From Nocardia vinacea (lineage in GTDB: Bacteria > Actinomycetota > Actinomycetes > Mycobacteriales > Mycobacteriaceae), in contig NZ_CP109149.1 in the NCBI RefSeq assembly GCF_035920345.1, positions 2,852,001 through 2,916,000 on the forward strand: a stretch of DNA of 64,000 nucleotides, given 5' to 3'. Positions 55,796 to 64,000 of the stretch are shown here, in pieces. The translations under genes were made by a program, and so were the position numbers. The notes under the pieces were generated by a model. That model was not told where the DNA came from. It was given only the letters and a program-made list of their open reading frames with translations, and searched no databases. Positions within the stretch are counted from its first letter, which is position 1. Every line of letters starts with the position of its first letter.

Positions 55796-57159
55796 TGACA
55801 GACGTTCCGTTTCCCGACGCACAGGTTCATTTCGGCGTTTTCTTCCAGGGCGTCAACCACAGCACCATCTGGTCGGATTCGAGCAGCGGCTCGCAGATCG
55901 ACTTCGAAACCTTCCGGCATATCGTCACCACGGCCGAGCGCGGACTATTCGACGCATTCTTCCTCGGTGAGGGCCTGCGCCTACGCGAACAGAACGGAAA
56001 GCTCCTCGATACCGATATCGCCGGGCGTCCCGACGCCATTGCCCAGTTGGCGGCGCTGGCCGGGATCACCAGCCGGATCGGTCTGGTCGCCACCCAGAAC
56101 ACCACCTACAACGAACCCGCCGATCTCGCCCGCCGACTCGCGGGCCTGGATCTGCTGTCCGGCGGCCGAGCGGGCTGGAACGCGGTCACCACCGACAATG
56201 CGTGGACCGGTGCGAATTTCCGGCGCGGCGGCTTCCTCGACCACGCGCAGCGCTACGAGCGCGCGGGCGAATTCATCCGGACGGCCCGCGAGATCTGGGA
56301 TGCCTGGGCCGACAATGCGATCGCGACCTCGCGCCACGATACCGATTGGGCCGCATCGGATTCGGTACGGACGGTGACCCGCGACAACGAGCACTTCCAA
56401 GTCTCGATCACGCCGACCCTGCCGCGCAGCGCACAGGGCCATCCGGTGATCTTCCAGGCCGGTGATTCATCCGCGGGCCGCGATTTCGCAGCGGCGCATG
56501 CCGAGGTCATCTTCTCCAGGCACGGAACACATTTCGACGCCGCGCTCGCATTCGCGAACGATATTCGGGTACGCCTGGAACGCGCGGGCCGGCCGGCCGA
56601 CGACATCAAGATCCTGCCCGGCACCCAGATCGTATTGGCGGAGCGGGAATCCGAGGTCGAGGAGAAGGCGCGCTGGGTGCTGGAGGGCCAATTCACCGGA
56701 CAGACCGCGCTTTCCCTGGTCGGGCAGGTGTGGGGTCGCGATCTGTCGGATCTCGATCCGGACGGCCCCTTGCCCGCGGACGACCCACAGCCCCAAGTGA
56801 TTTCGGGCGAGCGCGGCGCACAGCGCGACGGTCAGGATCCGGTGGCGATCGCCCGGGAGTGGCGGGCGCTCGCCGAGGCCAAGAATCTGTCGCTACGCCA
56901 GGTCGCCATCGAGACCTCGCAGCGGTCCGGATTCGCCGGGACACCGAGTCAGGTCGCCGACGAGCTCACCCGCTGGGTCCGCCACGGCGCGACCCACGGG
57001 TTCAATATCTCGCCATATCTGGTGCCCACCGGACTCGACGAGATCGTCGACTGGCTGATTCCCGAATTGCAGGAACGCGGGTCGTATCGCACCGAGTACA
57101 CGGGCAACACCCTGCGCGAACATCTCGGCCTGCGACCGCCGCTGACCAGGCGCAGATAA
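55795..57159 (+). CDS. NtaA/SnaA/DszA-family FMN-dependent monooxygenase
   Basis: 454 residues. Family motifs include [66 protein letters not shown] and the late [14 protein letters not shown]. These enzymes oxidise chelators, sulfur heterocycles or alkanesulfonates with reduced FMN. Sequence and pairing with another luciferase-like enzyme suggest breakdown of a sulfur- or nitrogen-containing compound. Confidence 0.9.
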   Translation: MTDVPFPDAQVHFGVFFQGVNHSTIWSDSSSGSQIDFETFRHIVTTAERGLFDAFFLGEGLRLREQNGKLLDTDIAGRPDAIAQLAALAGITSRIGLVATQNTTYNEPADLARRLAGLDLLSGGRAGWNAVTTDNAWTGANFRRGGFLDHAQRYERAGEFIRTAREIWDAWADNAIATSRHDTDWAASDSVRTVTRDNEHFQVSITPTLPRSAQGHPVIFQAGDSSAGRDFAAAHAEVIFSRHGTHFDAALAFANDIRVRLERAGRPADDIKILPGTQIVLAERESEVEEKARWVLEGQFTGQTALSLVGQVWGRDLSDLDPDGPLPADDPQPQVISGERGAQRDGQDPVAIAREWRALAEAKNLSLRQVAIETSQRSGFAGTPSQVADELTRWVRHGATHGFNISPYLVPTGLDEIVDWLIPELQERGSYRTEYTGNTLREHLGLRPPLTRRR

Positions 57160-57263
57160 CCGGGTCCGATCCGCGAAACATAGCCCGTTTGTCACCGAAA
57201 CCGAACCCGAGGCCGCGTCCTACTCGTATGTTTGCCGTACGCAGTGCAGATCGGAGTGGGACA

Positions 57264-58862
57264 GTGCAAGCAGGGGTTACCGCGGATTATGTGATCGTCG
57301 GCTCCGGATCGGCCGGCGCGGTCCTGGCCAACCGGCTCAGCGTCGATCCGAATGTGTCGGTGGTGGTACTGGAAGCCGGACCGCCGGATAAGAACAAGTT
57401 CGCCCATATTCCAGCTGCATTCGCGAAGCTGTTCCGCTCGGAGGTGGATTGGGACTACCTCACCGAACCGCAGCCCGAGCTGAAGAATCGGCAGATCTAC
57501 TGGCCGAGAGGCAAAATGTTCGGCGGATCATCGTCGATGAACGCGATGATGTGGGTGCGCGGATTCCGTGCCGACTACGACGAGTGGGCATTGCTGGCCG
57601 GAGACGAGTGGGGTTTCGCGGCGGCGGTCGAGCAGTTCCGCAAGATCGAGACGGTCGAGGACGCCCAGTATCCGGATGAGGGCGCGACCGGGCCACTGCA
57701 TATTTCGCGCCAGCGCAGTCCGCGCACATTGACCGCGGCGTATTTGGCCGCGGTCAAGGAATCCGGATTCCTTGTGGAGCCACCGAACCGGCCGCAGCCG
57801 GCAGGTTTCAGCGAGACCATGGTCACCCAGCGCGGCGGCAGGCGGTGGAGTACGGCCGATGGGTATCTGAAGCCCGCGATGCGCCGTGCGAATCTCACCC
57901 TGTATGCCGACGCGCTCGCGTCGCGGATCATCTTCGAGACCTCACCGACCGGAAGGCCGCGCGCGACCGGTGTGGAGTACCGCAAGGACGGCATCGCGCA
58001 GACGGTGTCCGCCAGGCGCGAGGTGGTGCTCTGCGGTGGTGCGATCAACAGCCCGCAACTGCTCATGCTCTCGGGTATCGGCGATGAGGACGAGCTGGCG
58101 CGCCATCACATTCCGCTTGTGCACCATGCGCCCGAGGTGGGCGCCAATTTGCAGGACCACCTGGTTGCGGCGCTCGGCTACGGTGTCGAATCCGATTCGC
58201 TGTTCACGGCGGAGAAGCCACGTCAGCTGCTCGATTATCTGATCCGGCACCGCGGCATGCTCACCTCCAATGTCGGTGAGGCCTACGGGTTCATCCGCAG
58301 CCGATCCGATCTCGAATTGCCGGATCTGGAGCTGATTTTCGCGCCCGCGCCGTTCTTCTACGAAGGTCTCGTGGATCCGACCGAGCACGGGGTCGTGCTG
58401 GCGACGGTGCTGTTGCGGCCGCACAGTCGCGGCCGGATCTCGCTGGGTTCCGGTGATCCCACCGCCAAACCGGTCATCGACCCGCGCTATCTCTCCGATA
58501 GCGGTGGCGCGGACCGGACCGCGATCATGTCTGGTTTGCGTGTGTGCGCCGAACTGGCCGTGGCTCCGGCCCTGAAGGCGGTACTCGGGCCGCTGATCTA
58601 TCCTCCGCAGGCTCCGGCCGAGCTCGAGGCCGCGATGGAATTGACACTGAACGGCTACTCGCACACCCTGTATCACCCGGTCGGCACCTGCCGGATGGGT
58701 GCCGATGCGGGAAGTGTTGTGACGCCGCGACTGGAAGTGCGTGGGGTGCAAGGACTCCGCGTCGCGGACGCGTCGGTGATGCCGTTGCTGATTCGCGGGC
58801 ACACGCATGCGCCGAGCGTGTTCATCGGTGAGCAGGCGGCTCAGTTCATCTTGCGTGGTTAG
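57264..58862 (+). CDS. GMC-family oxidoreductase (choline dehydrogenase-like)
   Basis: 532 residues from the GTG at 57264, 8 bases after GGAG; an ATG at 57228 is possible. The FAD motif is [18 protein letters not shown], with VVLEAG, the GMC signature [18 protein letters not shown], a second signature [15 protein letters not shown], and the C-terminal catalytic His in [14 protein letters not shown] with [14 protein letters not shown]. It oxidises an alcohol to the aldehyde or ketone. It lies 104 bases after the monooxygenase gene on the same strand. Confidence 0.94.
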   Translation: MQAGVTADYVIVGSGSAGAVLANRLSVDPNVSVVVLEAGPPDKNKFAHIPAAFAKLFRSEVDWDYLTEPQPELKNRQIYWPRGKMFGGSSSMNAMMWVRGFRADYDEWALLAGDEWGFAAAVEQFRKIETVEDAQYPDEGATGPLHISRQRSPRTLTAAYLAAVKESGFLVEPPNRPQPAGFSETMVTQRGGRRWSTADGYLKPAMRRANLTLYADALASRIIFETSPTGRPRATGVEYRKDGIAQTVSARREVVLCGGAINSPQLLMLSGIGDEDELARHHIPLVHHAPEVGANLQDHLVAALGYGVESDSLFTAEKPRQLLDYLIRHRGMLTSNVGEAYGFIRSRSDLELPDLELIFAPAPFFYEGLVDPTEHGVVLATVLLRPHSRGRISLGSGDPTAKPVIDPRYLSDSGGADRTAIMSGLRVCAELAVAPALKAVLGPLIYPPQAPAELEAAMELTLNGYSHTLYHPVGTCRMGADAGSVVTPRLEVRGVQGLRVADASVMPLLIRGHTHAPSVFIGEQAAQFILRG

Positions 58863-59337
58863 CGCGCTGCAGTAGGCGAAGGCTCGATCGGCCGCGTTGC
58901 CGGGCTGGATCCTCAGGACTCGGCGTGTCCGCGGGAATGTGCCGGGCGGACAAGGGAATCTGTGGCCTGGGGATCTGCACTGCAAAATAGGGCTGGCAAT
59001 GGCATCGAGTGCAATATCACATTGCATGCAGGTGCGCATAACATGCTGTGCCGCACCGGATGTCGAATAGCCCACTGGCCGACTGGTGTGCCGCCGCTGT
59101 GCTCGCTTCGTCGAGGCGAATTATCTGGTCGCTGCCGAAGGGTGGTGCGTGGGCACCTGGCAAGACGATGACACCCAGCGGGACAGCGGCACCCAGCAGC
59201 ACCCGGCGGCGCGACGACACCCAGCAACTCGACAGCATCCGGCAGCGCAGTAGCACCCGGCGGCGCAGTAGCACCCGGCGGCGCAGCGGCGCCCGGCAGC
59301 GCAGCGGCCTCGATCGGGGGCACGGAGGCATGGCGAG
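58863..59337. other. Intergenic stretch with palindrome and minisatellite
   Basis: 475 bases without a supported gene. A lower-GC part holds the palindrome TGCAAT-ATCAC-ATTGCA (59010-59026), a possible operator. The remainder includes the 18-bp tandem repeat listed separately. Confidence 0.6.
59198..59305. repeat. 18-bp tandem minisatellite, about six units
   Basis: Units of 18 bases with consensus AGCACCCGGCGGCGCAGT run at 59198, 59216, 59234, 59252, 59270 and 59288. The middle units are nearly identical and the outer ones diverged. It would read as a Pro-Gly-Ala-rich hexapeptide repeat on the minus strand, but that frame runs through the DoxX gene and is unlikely to be translated. Confidence 0.8.
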
Positions 59338-59685
59338 TCAGGCGTAGGCGAACAGGGCGAGGGAGGCTGTGGACAGGATCAGGTATGGCAGGGGGTAAAC
59401 GATGTCGGTGTACCACTTGGCTCGGATGATGGTGATTTCTGCACCGAGGAAGTACAGGACCAAGCAGAGTGCGGCGGCGAGGCCAAGTGGCGGGATGGCC
59501 AGGCCGATCAAGAGGCCGAGGCCGCCGAGGGCTTTCAGGATGGCCAGTGGGTTGAGGGTCCATTGTGGGAGGCCGTAGCCGCGCATCATCTCGCGCACCT
59601 GATCCGCCTTGACGATATCGAAGCCGGTGGCGCCGAATGCGGCTGCGGCGGCAAGGATGGTGACGACGACATATGCGACAGACAT
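59338..59685 (-). CDS. DoxX-family membrane protein
   Basis: 115 residues with four membrane helices, ATG after GGAGGG. DoxX-like features include FDIVKADQVREMMRGYGLPQWTLNPLAILKALGGLGLLIGL followed by ITIIRAKWYTDIVYPLPYLILS. It is divergent from the ECF sigma factor at 59789, with a ~100-base shared promoter region, and may belong to its regulon. Confidence 0.88.
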   Translation of the reverse strand: MSVAYVVVTILAAAAAFGATGFDIVKADQVREMMRGYGLPQWTLNPLAILKALGGLGLLIGLAIPPLGLAAALCLVLYFLGAEITIIRAKWYTDIVYPLPYLILSTASLALFAYA

Positions 59686-59788
59686 AGGGACTACCCTCCG
59701 GGTATCTGGGTTCTGCGGGTCTGCGATCGTGGGTGGGGCACCCGATCGCCTTATTCACGTGACGGATGCCGACCGCGAAAGGTGACCG

Positions 59789-60673
59789 ATGCACGCACAG
59801 GAATTGTTGGCGCGACGATTCGAGACGCACCGCGATCACCTGCACGCGGTCGCCTACCGGATGCTCGGGTCGGCCAGTGAAGCCGAGGACGCGGTGCAGG
59901 AGGCCTGGCTGCGGCTGGACCGCTCCGACACGAGCGAGGTCGAGAATCTGGCGGGCTGGTTGACCACGGTGGTCTCCCGGATCTGTCTCGATATGCTGCG
60001 CTCGCGGACCGCCCGGCGCGAGGATCCGATCGATCGGATCGCCGAATTCCGGGACGCCGCCGATGACCGCGATCCGGAAAGTGAAGCGGTGCTGATCGAT
60101 TCGGTCGGGCGCGCGTTACTGGTGGTGCTGGATACGCTCGGTCCGGATGAGCGGGTGGCGTTCGTGTTGCACGATATGTTCGCCGTTCCCTTCGATCAGA
60201 TCGCGCCGATCGTGGGGCGCACCAGCGCCGCCACCAAGAAGCTCGCCAGCCGGGCTCGGACCCGGGCGCACGGCGATGCGAGCGCGTCCACCGCCGAACT
60301 CGCGCAGCAGCGCCATGTCGTGGATGCCTTCCTCGCCGCTGCCCGCAGCGGTGATCTCGACGCACTGCTCGCGGTCCTCGCACCCGATGTGGTGCGTACG
60401 GCCGATCCGGCCGCGCTGCCCTCGGGTATGGCGCCGGTCGCGCGGGGTGCGCAGGCAGTGGCCCGCGAGACCGTCATTCTGCGCCGCCGCTCCCGGGTCG
60501 CTGCGCTCGCGCTGGTCGACGGCGCGGTCGGCATCATTGTCGCCCCGCGCGGCAAACTGCTGCTCGCGCTTGCGGTTACCGTCGCGGACCACCGAATCGC
60601 GGGCTACGAGGTGATCGCCGATCCGGCCCGCCTGCGGCAGCTCGACCTGGCCGTACTCCCCGAATTTCCCTGA
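59789..60673 (+). CDS. ECF sigma factor with SnoaL-like C-terminal extension (SigJ/ECF41-like)
   Basis: 294 residues, ATG after AAAGGTGA. Sigma-2 is in LHAVAYRMLGSASEAEDAVQEAWLRL and LTTVVSRICLDMLRSR; sigma-4 is in LGPDERVAFVLHDMFAVPFDQIAPIVGRTSAATKKLASRAR. The last ~110 residues (VVDAFLAAARSGDLDALLAVLAPDV onward) are a SnoaL/NTF2-like domain that in such sigma factors acts as a built-in regulator. The WLPEP linker motif of typical ECF41 proteins is not seen; the linker reads DRIAEFRDAADDRDPES. It probably belongs to a sister group. Confidence 0.9.
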   Translation: MHAQELLARRFETHRDHLHAVAYRMLGSASEAEDAVQEAWLRLDRSDTSEVENLAGWLTTVVSRICLDMLRSRTARREDPIDRIAEFRDAADDRDPESEAVLIDSVGRALLVVLDTLGPDERVAFVLHDMFAVPFDQIAPIVGRTSAATKKLASRARTRAHGDASASTAELAQQRHVVDAFLAAARSGDLDALLAVLAPDVVRTADPAALPSGMAPVARGAQAVARETVILRRRSRVAALALVDGAVGIIVAPRGKLLLALAVTVADHRIAGYEVIADPARLRQLDLAVLPEFP

Positions 60674-60844
60674 ACGAGCGGAATTCAGGTCGCCACGCAT
60701 GAGCCATCGACAACGCCGCCTGGGCAGTTCATGCGGTGGTCGCGGCGAGCCGGTGCGAGCGGGCCACGTGATCCGCCGACGACCGCGTCTTCCGGTGCAG
60801 GCATCAATCGTGGCCCGAAGGCATCGGCAGCCGAAGGCTCCCCA

Positions 60845-62551
60845 TCAGTCGCAGACGGCCCCGAAGGACGCTGAGCCCACCAGCTTCGAGTATTTGGCGA
60901 GCACGCCACGGGTGTACCGCGACGGCAAAGGTTTCCAGCCTTCGCGGCGGCGGTCGAGTTCTTCGGGGGCGACGAGAAGGTCGAGGGTGCCTGCGGCGAC
61001 GTCGAGACGGATCTGGTCGCCATCGTGGACAAAGGCGATCGGCCCAGCATCGACCGCCTCGGGAGCGACATGGCCGACGCAGAGACCGGTGGTGCCGCCG
61101 GAGAAGCGTCCGTCGGTGAGCAGCAGCACGTCCTTGCCGAGGCCCGCGCCCTTGATGGCCGCGGTGATCGCCAGCATCTCGCGCATACCGGGACCGCCCT
61201 TGGGCCCCTCGTAGCGGATGACCACCACATCGCCCGCAGTGATCGTGCCGTCCTCGAGCGCGTCCATCGCCGACCGCTCGCGATCGAAAACCCGTGCTGT
61301 ACCGGTGAATACGTCGGAATCGAAACCTGCCGACTTGACCACCGCGCCGCCGGGCGCGAGCGATCCGGCGAGAATCGTGATGCCACCGGTCGGGTGGATC
61401 GGAGATGTCATGGCCCGCACCACTTTTCCGTCGGGATCCGGCGGAGCGATGGTGGCGAGGTTCTCCGCGACCGTGCGACCGGTGACGGTCAGGCAGTCGC
61501 CGTGTAGCAGTCCGGCATCGAGCAGCGCCTTCATCATCACCGGCACGCCGCCGATCCGGTCGACATCCGTCATCACATGTCGCCCGAAGGGCTTCACATC
61601 GGCGAGGTGCGGCACCCGGCGGCCGATGCGCGCGAAATCCTCGAGTGCCAGATCAACTTTTGCGTCGTGGGCGATCGCGAGCAGATGCAGCACGGCATTG
61701 GTGGAGCCGCCGAATGCCATCACCACCGCAATCGCGTTCTCGAAGGCCTCCTTGGTGAGGATGTCGGCCGTCGTGATTCCCCGCCGCAGCAATTCCACCA
61801 CCGCCTCACCGCTGCGCCGCGCGTAGCCGTCGCGGCGCCGATCGGTCGCGGGCGGTGCCGCACTGCCGGGCAGCGACATACCCAATGCCTCGGCCGCGCT
61901 CGCCATGGTGTTGGCGGTGTACATGCCGCCGCAGGCGCCCTCACCTGGACAGATGGCCCGTTCGATGGCGTCCACGTCCGCACGGCTCATCAAACCGCGC
62001 GAGCAGGCGCCGACCGCCTCGAACGCGTCGATGATCGTCACTTCGCGCTCACTGCCATCGCTGAGTTTCGCGATACCGGGCAGGATCGAGCCCGCGTACA
62101 GGAACACACTCGCCAGGTTCAGCCGCGCCGCCGCCATCAGCATGCCGGGCAAGGATTTATCGCATCCGGCCAGCAGCACCGAACCGTCGAGCCGCTCGGC
62201 CTGCATCACGGTTTCCACGCTGTCGGCGATCACCTCCCGGGATACCAGGGAGAAATGCATGCCCTCATGTCCCATGGAGATGCCGTCGGATACCGAAATG
62301 GTTCCGAATTCCATCGGATACCCGCCGCCCGCGAACACCCCCTCCTTGCACGCCTTGGCAAGCCGGTCCAGCGACAGATTGCACGGCGTGATCTCGTTCC
62401 ACGAGGAGGCCACCCCGATCTGCGACTTCCCCCAGTCGCCGTCGTCCATACCGACCGCCCGCAGCATGCCACGCGCGGCCGTCTTCTCCAGACCATCGGT
62501 GACATCGCGACTACGCGGCTTGATATCGGGACCGTTCGGATCATTGACCAT
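60845..62551 (-). CDS. ilvD: Dihydroxy-acid dehydratase
   Basis: 568 residues from the ATG at 62551 (a GTG two codons upstream is possible). Motifs: WNEITPCN, the Fe-S Cys in [38 protein letters not shown], and the late [15 protein letters not shown]. It converts dihydroxy-isovalerate and dihydroxy-methylvalerate to the 2-keto acids of valine and isoleucine synthesis. It stands alone here without other ilv genes. Confidence 0.96.
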   Translation of the reverse strand: MVNDPNGPDIKPRSRDVTDGLEKTAARGMLRAVGMDDGDWGKSQIGVASSWNEITPCNLSLDRLAKACKEGVFAGGGYPMEFGTISVSDGISMGHEGMHFSLVSREVIADSVETVMQAERLDGSVLLAGCDKSLPGMLMAAARLNLASVFLYAGSILPGIAKLSDGSEREVTIIDAFEAVGACSRGLMSRADVDAIERAICPGEGACGGMYTANTMASAAEALGMSLPGSAAPPATDRRRDGYARRSGEAVVELLRRGITTADILTKEAFENAIAVVMAFGGSTNAVLHLLAIAHDAKVDLALEDFARIGRRVPHLADVKPFGRHVMTDVDRIGGVPVMMKALLDAGLLHGDCLTVTGRTVAENLATIAPPDPDGKVVRAMTSPIHPTGGITILAGSLAPGGAVVKSAGFDSDVFTGTARVFDRERSAMDALEDGTITAGDVVVIRYEGPKGGPGMREMLAITAAIKGAGLGKDVLLLTDGRFSGGTTGLCVGHVAPEAVDAGPIAFVHDGDQIRLDVAAGTLDLLVAPEELDRRREGWKPLPSRYTRGVLAKYSKLVGSASFGAVCD

Positions 62552-62714
62552 GGCCACATCATTCCCGCCCGGATCGCCGAGCGCCGCCGACCACGCCGAT
62601 CACCGCGTCGATTATCACCGACCGCCGACCAAGATCAGGTGGAGCTGGTGGAGAGGGCTACTCGGGCGATGCCGCCGTGGATTCCACCTGATCTTGATTT
62701 CTCATTTGGGCGGC

Positions 62715-63188
62715 CTAGCCTCGGACGCTCGCGAAACCCATGGGCGGGGTGGGTGATGGGCCTGTGCGTAGGACCGGGCGGAAGTCGGGTAGGGCGGGCA
62801 GGACATCGGCATTGCGGGCGGCGTAGCAGCGCACGCGTGGGAGTGCGCGGGTGACCTCGGCCCGTTCCACCGGTTCGGCATCGATGAAACCGATGGTGTC
62901 CAGTTCCAAACCGAGGGTGTGCGCGATCCGCGATAGCGAAGCCGATTTGCGGCCCCAGCCGATCTCGACGGCCGAGAACATGTCGTAGAGCCCGTGCCGG
63001 TAGAGCTTTTTGAGGGTGAGGTCGCGGTCGCTGCGGCTGGCTACGGCGTGCCAGATGCCGCGCTCGCTGAGCTTCAGCAGCGTGCGCAGGGCGGCGGGGC
63101 GTGGTGCGCCGCTGGTCGCGTCGCAGACGACACCATCCCAGAGGGTGTTGTCCAATTCCCAGACAAGACATCTCAGAGCCGGTGCCAT
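62715..63188 (-). CDS. HAD-like (FkbH/HAD-IIIC type) protein with altered nucleophile
   Basis: 157 residues. The start LRCLVWELDNTLWDGVV matches the HAD-IIIC/FkbH motif VWDLDNTLW, except that the first Asp, the phosphoryl-accepting nucleophile, is Glu (codon GAA). The rest fits: VASRSDRDLTLKKL, IGWGRKSASLSRIA, IGFIDAEPVERAEV and RCYAARNADVLPALPDF. Length fits the single-domain version with a short C-terminus. The change should abolish classical phosphatase chemistry, so it may be an inactive binder or a decaying gene. Confidence 0.75.
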   Translation of the reverse strand: MAPALRCLVWELDNTLWDGVVCDATSGAPRPAALRTLLKLSERGIWHAVASRSDRDLTLKKLYRHGLYDMFSAVEIGWGRKSASLSRIAHTLGLELDTIGFIDAEPVERAEVTRALPRVRCYAARNADVLPALPDFRPVLRTGPSPTPPMGFASVRG

Positions 63189-63354
63189 CGCCTGCCCCTA
63201 TCGGTTGGTCATCGCTGCCTCTCCTGCCATGTCGTCGGCAGATGGGCTACTGCGAAAACCATCCAGCGAACGGCACGTACCGGACAAGCCCCCGCTTTCT
63301 TGGGAGCCCGTGCGGCCGAGGTGATACTACCGGCACTGCCCGTGCATGCTCCTG

Positions 63355-64000
63355 TCAAAGGCCGTAGTAGCGGCGAACGAGCCGTTCGTAGACCCGAGCG
63401 GGCGTGAATCGCCGGGTCCAGAACGAGAGCCGAACGTCGCTGCCGCACAGGTAGGTTTGGCGCGGTTCGGACGCTTCCAGGATTGTCCGCACCTTCCTGG
63501 CTACCATCTCCGCGGATTGTCCGTGCTCCAGATATCCGGTGACGCGCCCCAGCACCGAAGTCCGATCCGGCGTGTATGCCTCGATCGGATCGGCAACGCG
63601 CGCAGCCGAATCGATGATCGGGGTGACCGTCCACCCCGGCGCGAGGACCGAGACGTGGATGCCGAAGCCCGCGGTCTCCATCCGCATCGCCTCACCGAGA
63701 CGTTCGATGGCCGCCTTGGTGGCCGAATACCAGCCGCCATAGGGTTCGGCGATCGCGCCCGCACCGGAGCTCACCACGATTACCCGGCCGTGCCCCTGCG
63801 CACGCATGATCGGCAGCACTTCGCGCAGCACGCGGTGGGTGCCGATCACATTGGTATCGATGAGTGCGGCCGCCTCGTCCGGATCGGTCTCCTCCACCGA
63901 ACCGACAATGCCGTAGGCGGCGAAGGTGACGACCGCATCGATGCGGCCGTGCCGTGCGTGCACGGATTTCACCCAACTCCGCACCGCCTCGGAATCGCGG
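63355..64000 (-). CDS. Short-chain dehydrogenase, N-terminus outside window
   Basis: The frame is open to the right edge; the cofactor loop lies beyond it. The visible ~215 residues include HGRIDAVVTFAAYGIVGSVEETD, VNVIGTH-like TNVIGTHRVLREVLPIM, the catalytic Ser-Tyr-Lys in VIVVSSGAGAIAEPYGGWYSATKAAIERLGEAMRME, and the PGW turn in SVLAPGWTVTPI. A classical SDR, with YxxxK as YSATK. Substrate not predictable. Confidence 0.9.
   Translation of the reverse strand, partial: RDSEAVRSWVKSVHARHGRIDAVVTFAAYGIVGSVEETDPDEAAALIDTNVIGTHRVLREVLPIMRAQGHGRVIVVSSGAGAIAEPYGGWYSATKAAIERLGEAMRMETAGFGIHVSVLAPGWTVTPIIDSAARVADPIEAYTPDRTSVLGRVTGYLEHGQSAEMVARKVRTILEASEPRQTYLCGSDVRLSFWTRRFTPARVYERLVRRYYGL

Noticed and set aside
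58913..59845. Minus-strand frame with PGATAP-type collagen-like repeats
   Set aside because: It runs through the DoxX gene and the sigma-factor start and owes its repeats to the 18-bp minisatellite.
1..64000. tRNA, rRNA or intact insertion sequence
   Set aside because: None could be recognised by eye; a dedicated tRNA and IS scan was not possible.

Overview
The window is high-GC actinomycete DNA, most likely from Nocardia or a close relative. That is an inference from codon use, the Nocardia/Mycobacterium-type carboxylic acid reductase, the cobalt-type nitrile hydratase with an NhlF-like transporter, and the overall gene repertoire. No rRNA or tRNA gene was recognised.

Layout. (1) 1-8.2 kb: the end of a modular type I polyketide cluster, an overlapping run of PKS (DH-KR-ACP, cut by the left edge), PKS (KS-AT-ACP), glutathione-S-transferase-like protein, cytochrome P450 and GNAT acyltransferase. 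No thioesterase is visible. (2) 8.3-31.5 kb: an accessory stretch bounded by two direct 741-bp copies of an MmyB-type XRE regulator gene, offset by exactly 22,406 bp; the left copy has lost its DNA-binding domain. Inside lie a two-repeat type I-E CRISPR relic joined to a 5'-truncated MBL hydrolase, a GlxA-type regulator, a nitrile hydratase operon (DUF1097, beta, alpha, accessory protein, cobalt transporter), and a convergent seven-gene operon (DUF485, ActP-like symporter, amidase, LytTR response regulator, second DUF485, second symporter, LytS-like kinase). Next come a mosaic of three broken genes, an acyl-CoA ligase/serine hydrolase/enoyl-CoA hydratase/TetR group with twin palindromes, and an integrase relic. 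Together the nitrile hydratase, amidase and symporters read as a nitrile -> amide -> carboxylate locus. (3) 31.5-42.8 kb: intact XRE regulator, hemerythrin protein, Orn/Lys/Arg-type decarboxylase, PAP2-diacylglycerol kinase fusion, a BVMO-SDR-TetR operon behind two tandem palindromic operators, carboxylic acid reductase and peptide deformylase.

(4) 42.9-53.0 kb: the most unusual region. A translationally coupled Hsp70-like protein with a large extra beta-rich segment, a GrpE-like protein and a membrane protein with a degenerate J-like N-terminus and zinc ribbon form what looks like a divergent DnaK/GrpE/DnaJ triad. A small four-helix membrane protein leads this operon. An ECF sigma factor is divergent from it, and a 1387-residue trypsin-like protease/nSTAND NTPase/WD40 protein converges on the sigma gene. 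This resembles an NTPase-protease conflict or stress module.

(5) 53-64 kb: MFS exporter, two LLM-type flavin oxidoreductases, GMC oxidoreductase, an 18-bp minisatellite, a DoxX protein divergent from an ECF sigma factor with a C-terminal extension, dihydroxy-acid dehydratase, a HAD protein whose nucleophile Asp is Glu, and an SDR cut by the right edge.

All functions are assigned by reading motifs; no database search was run.
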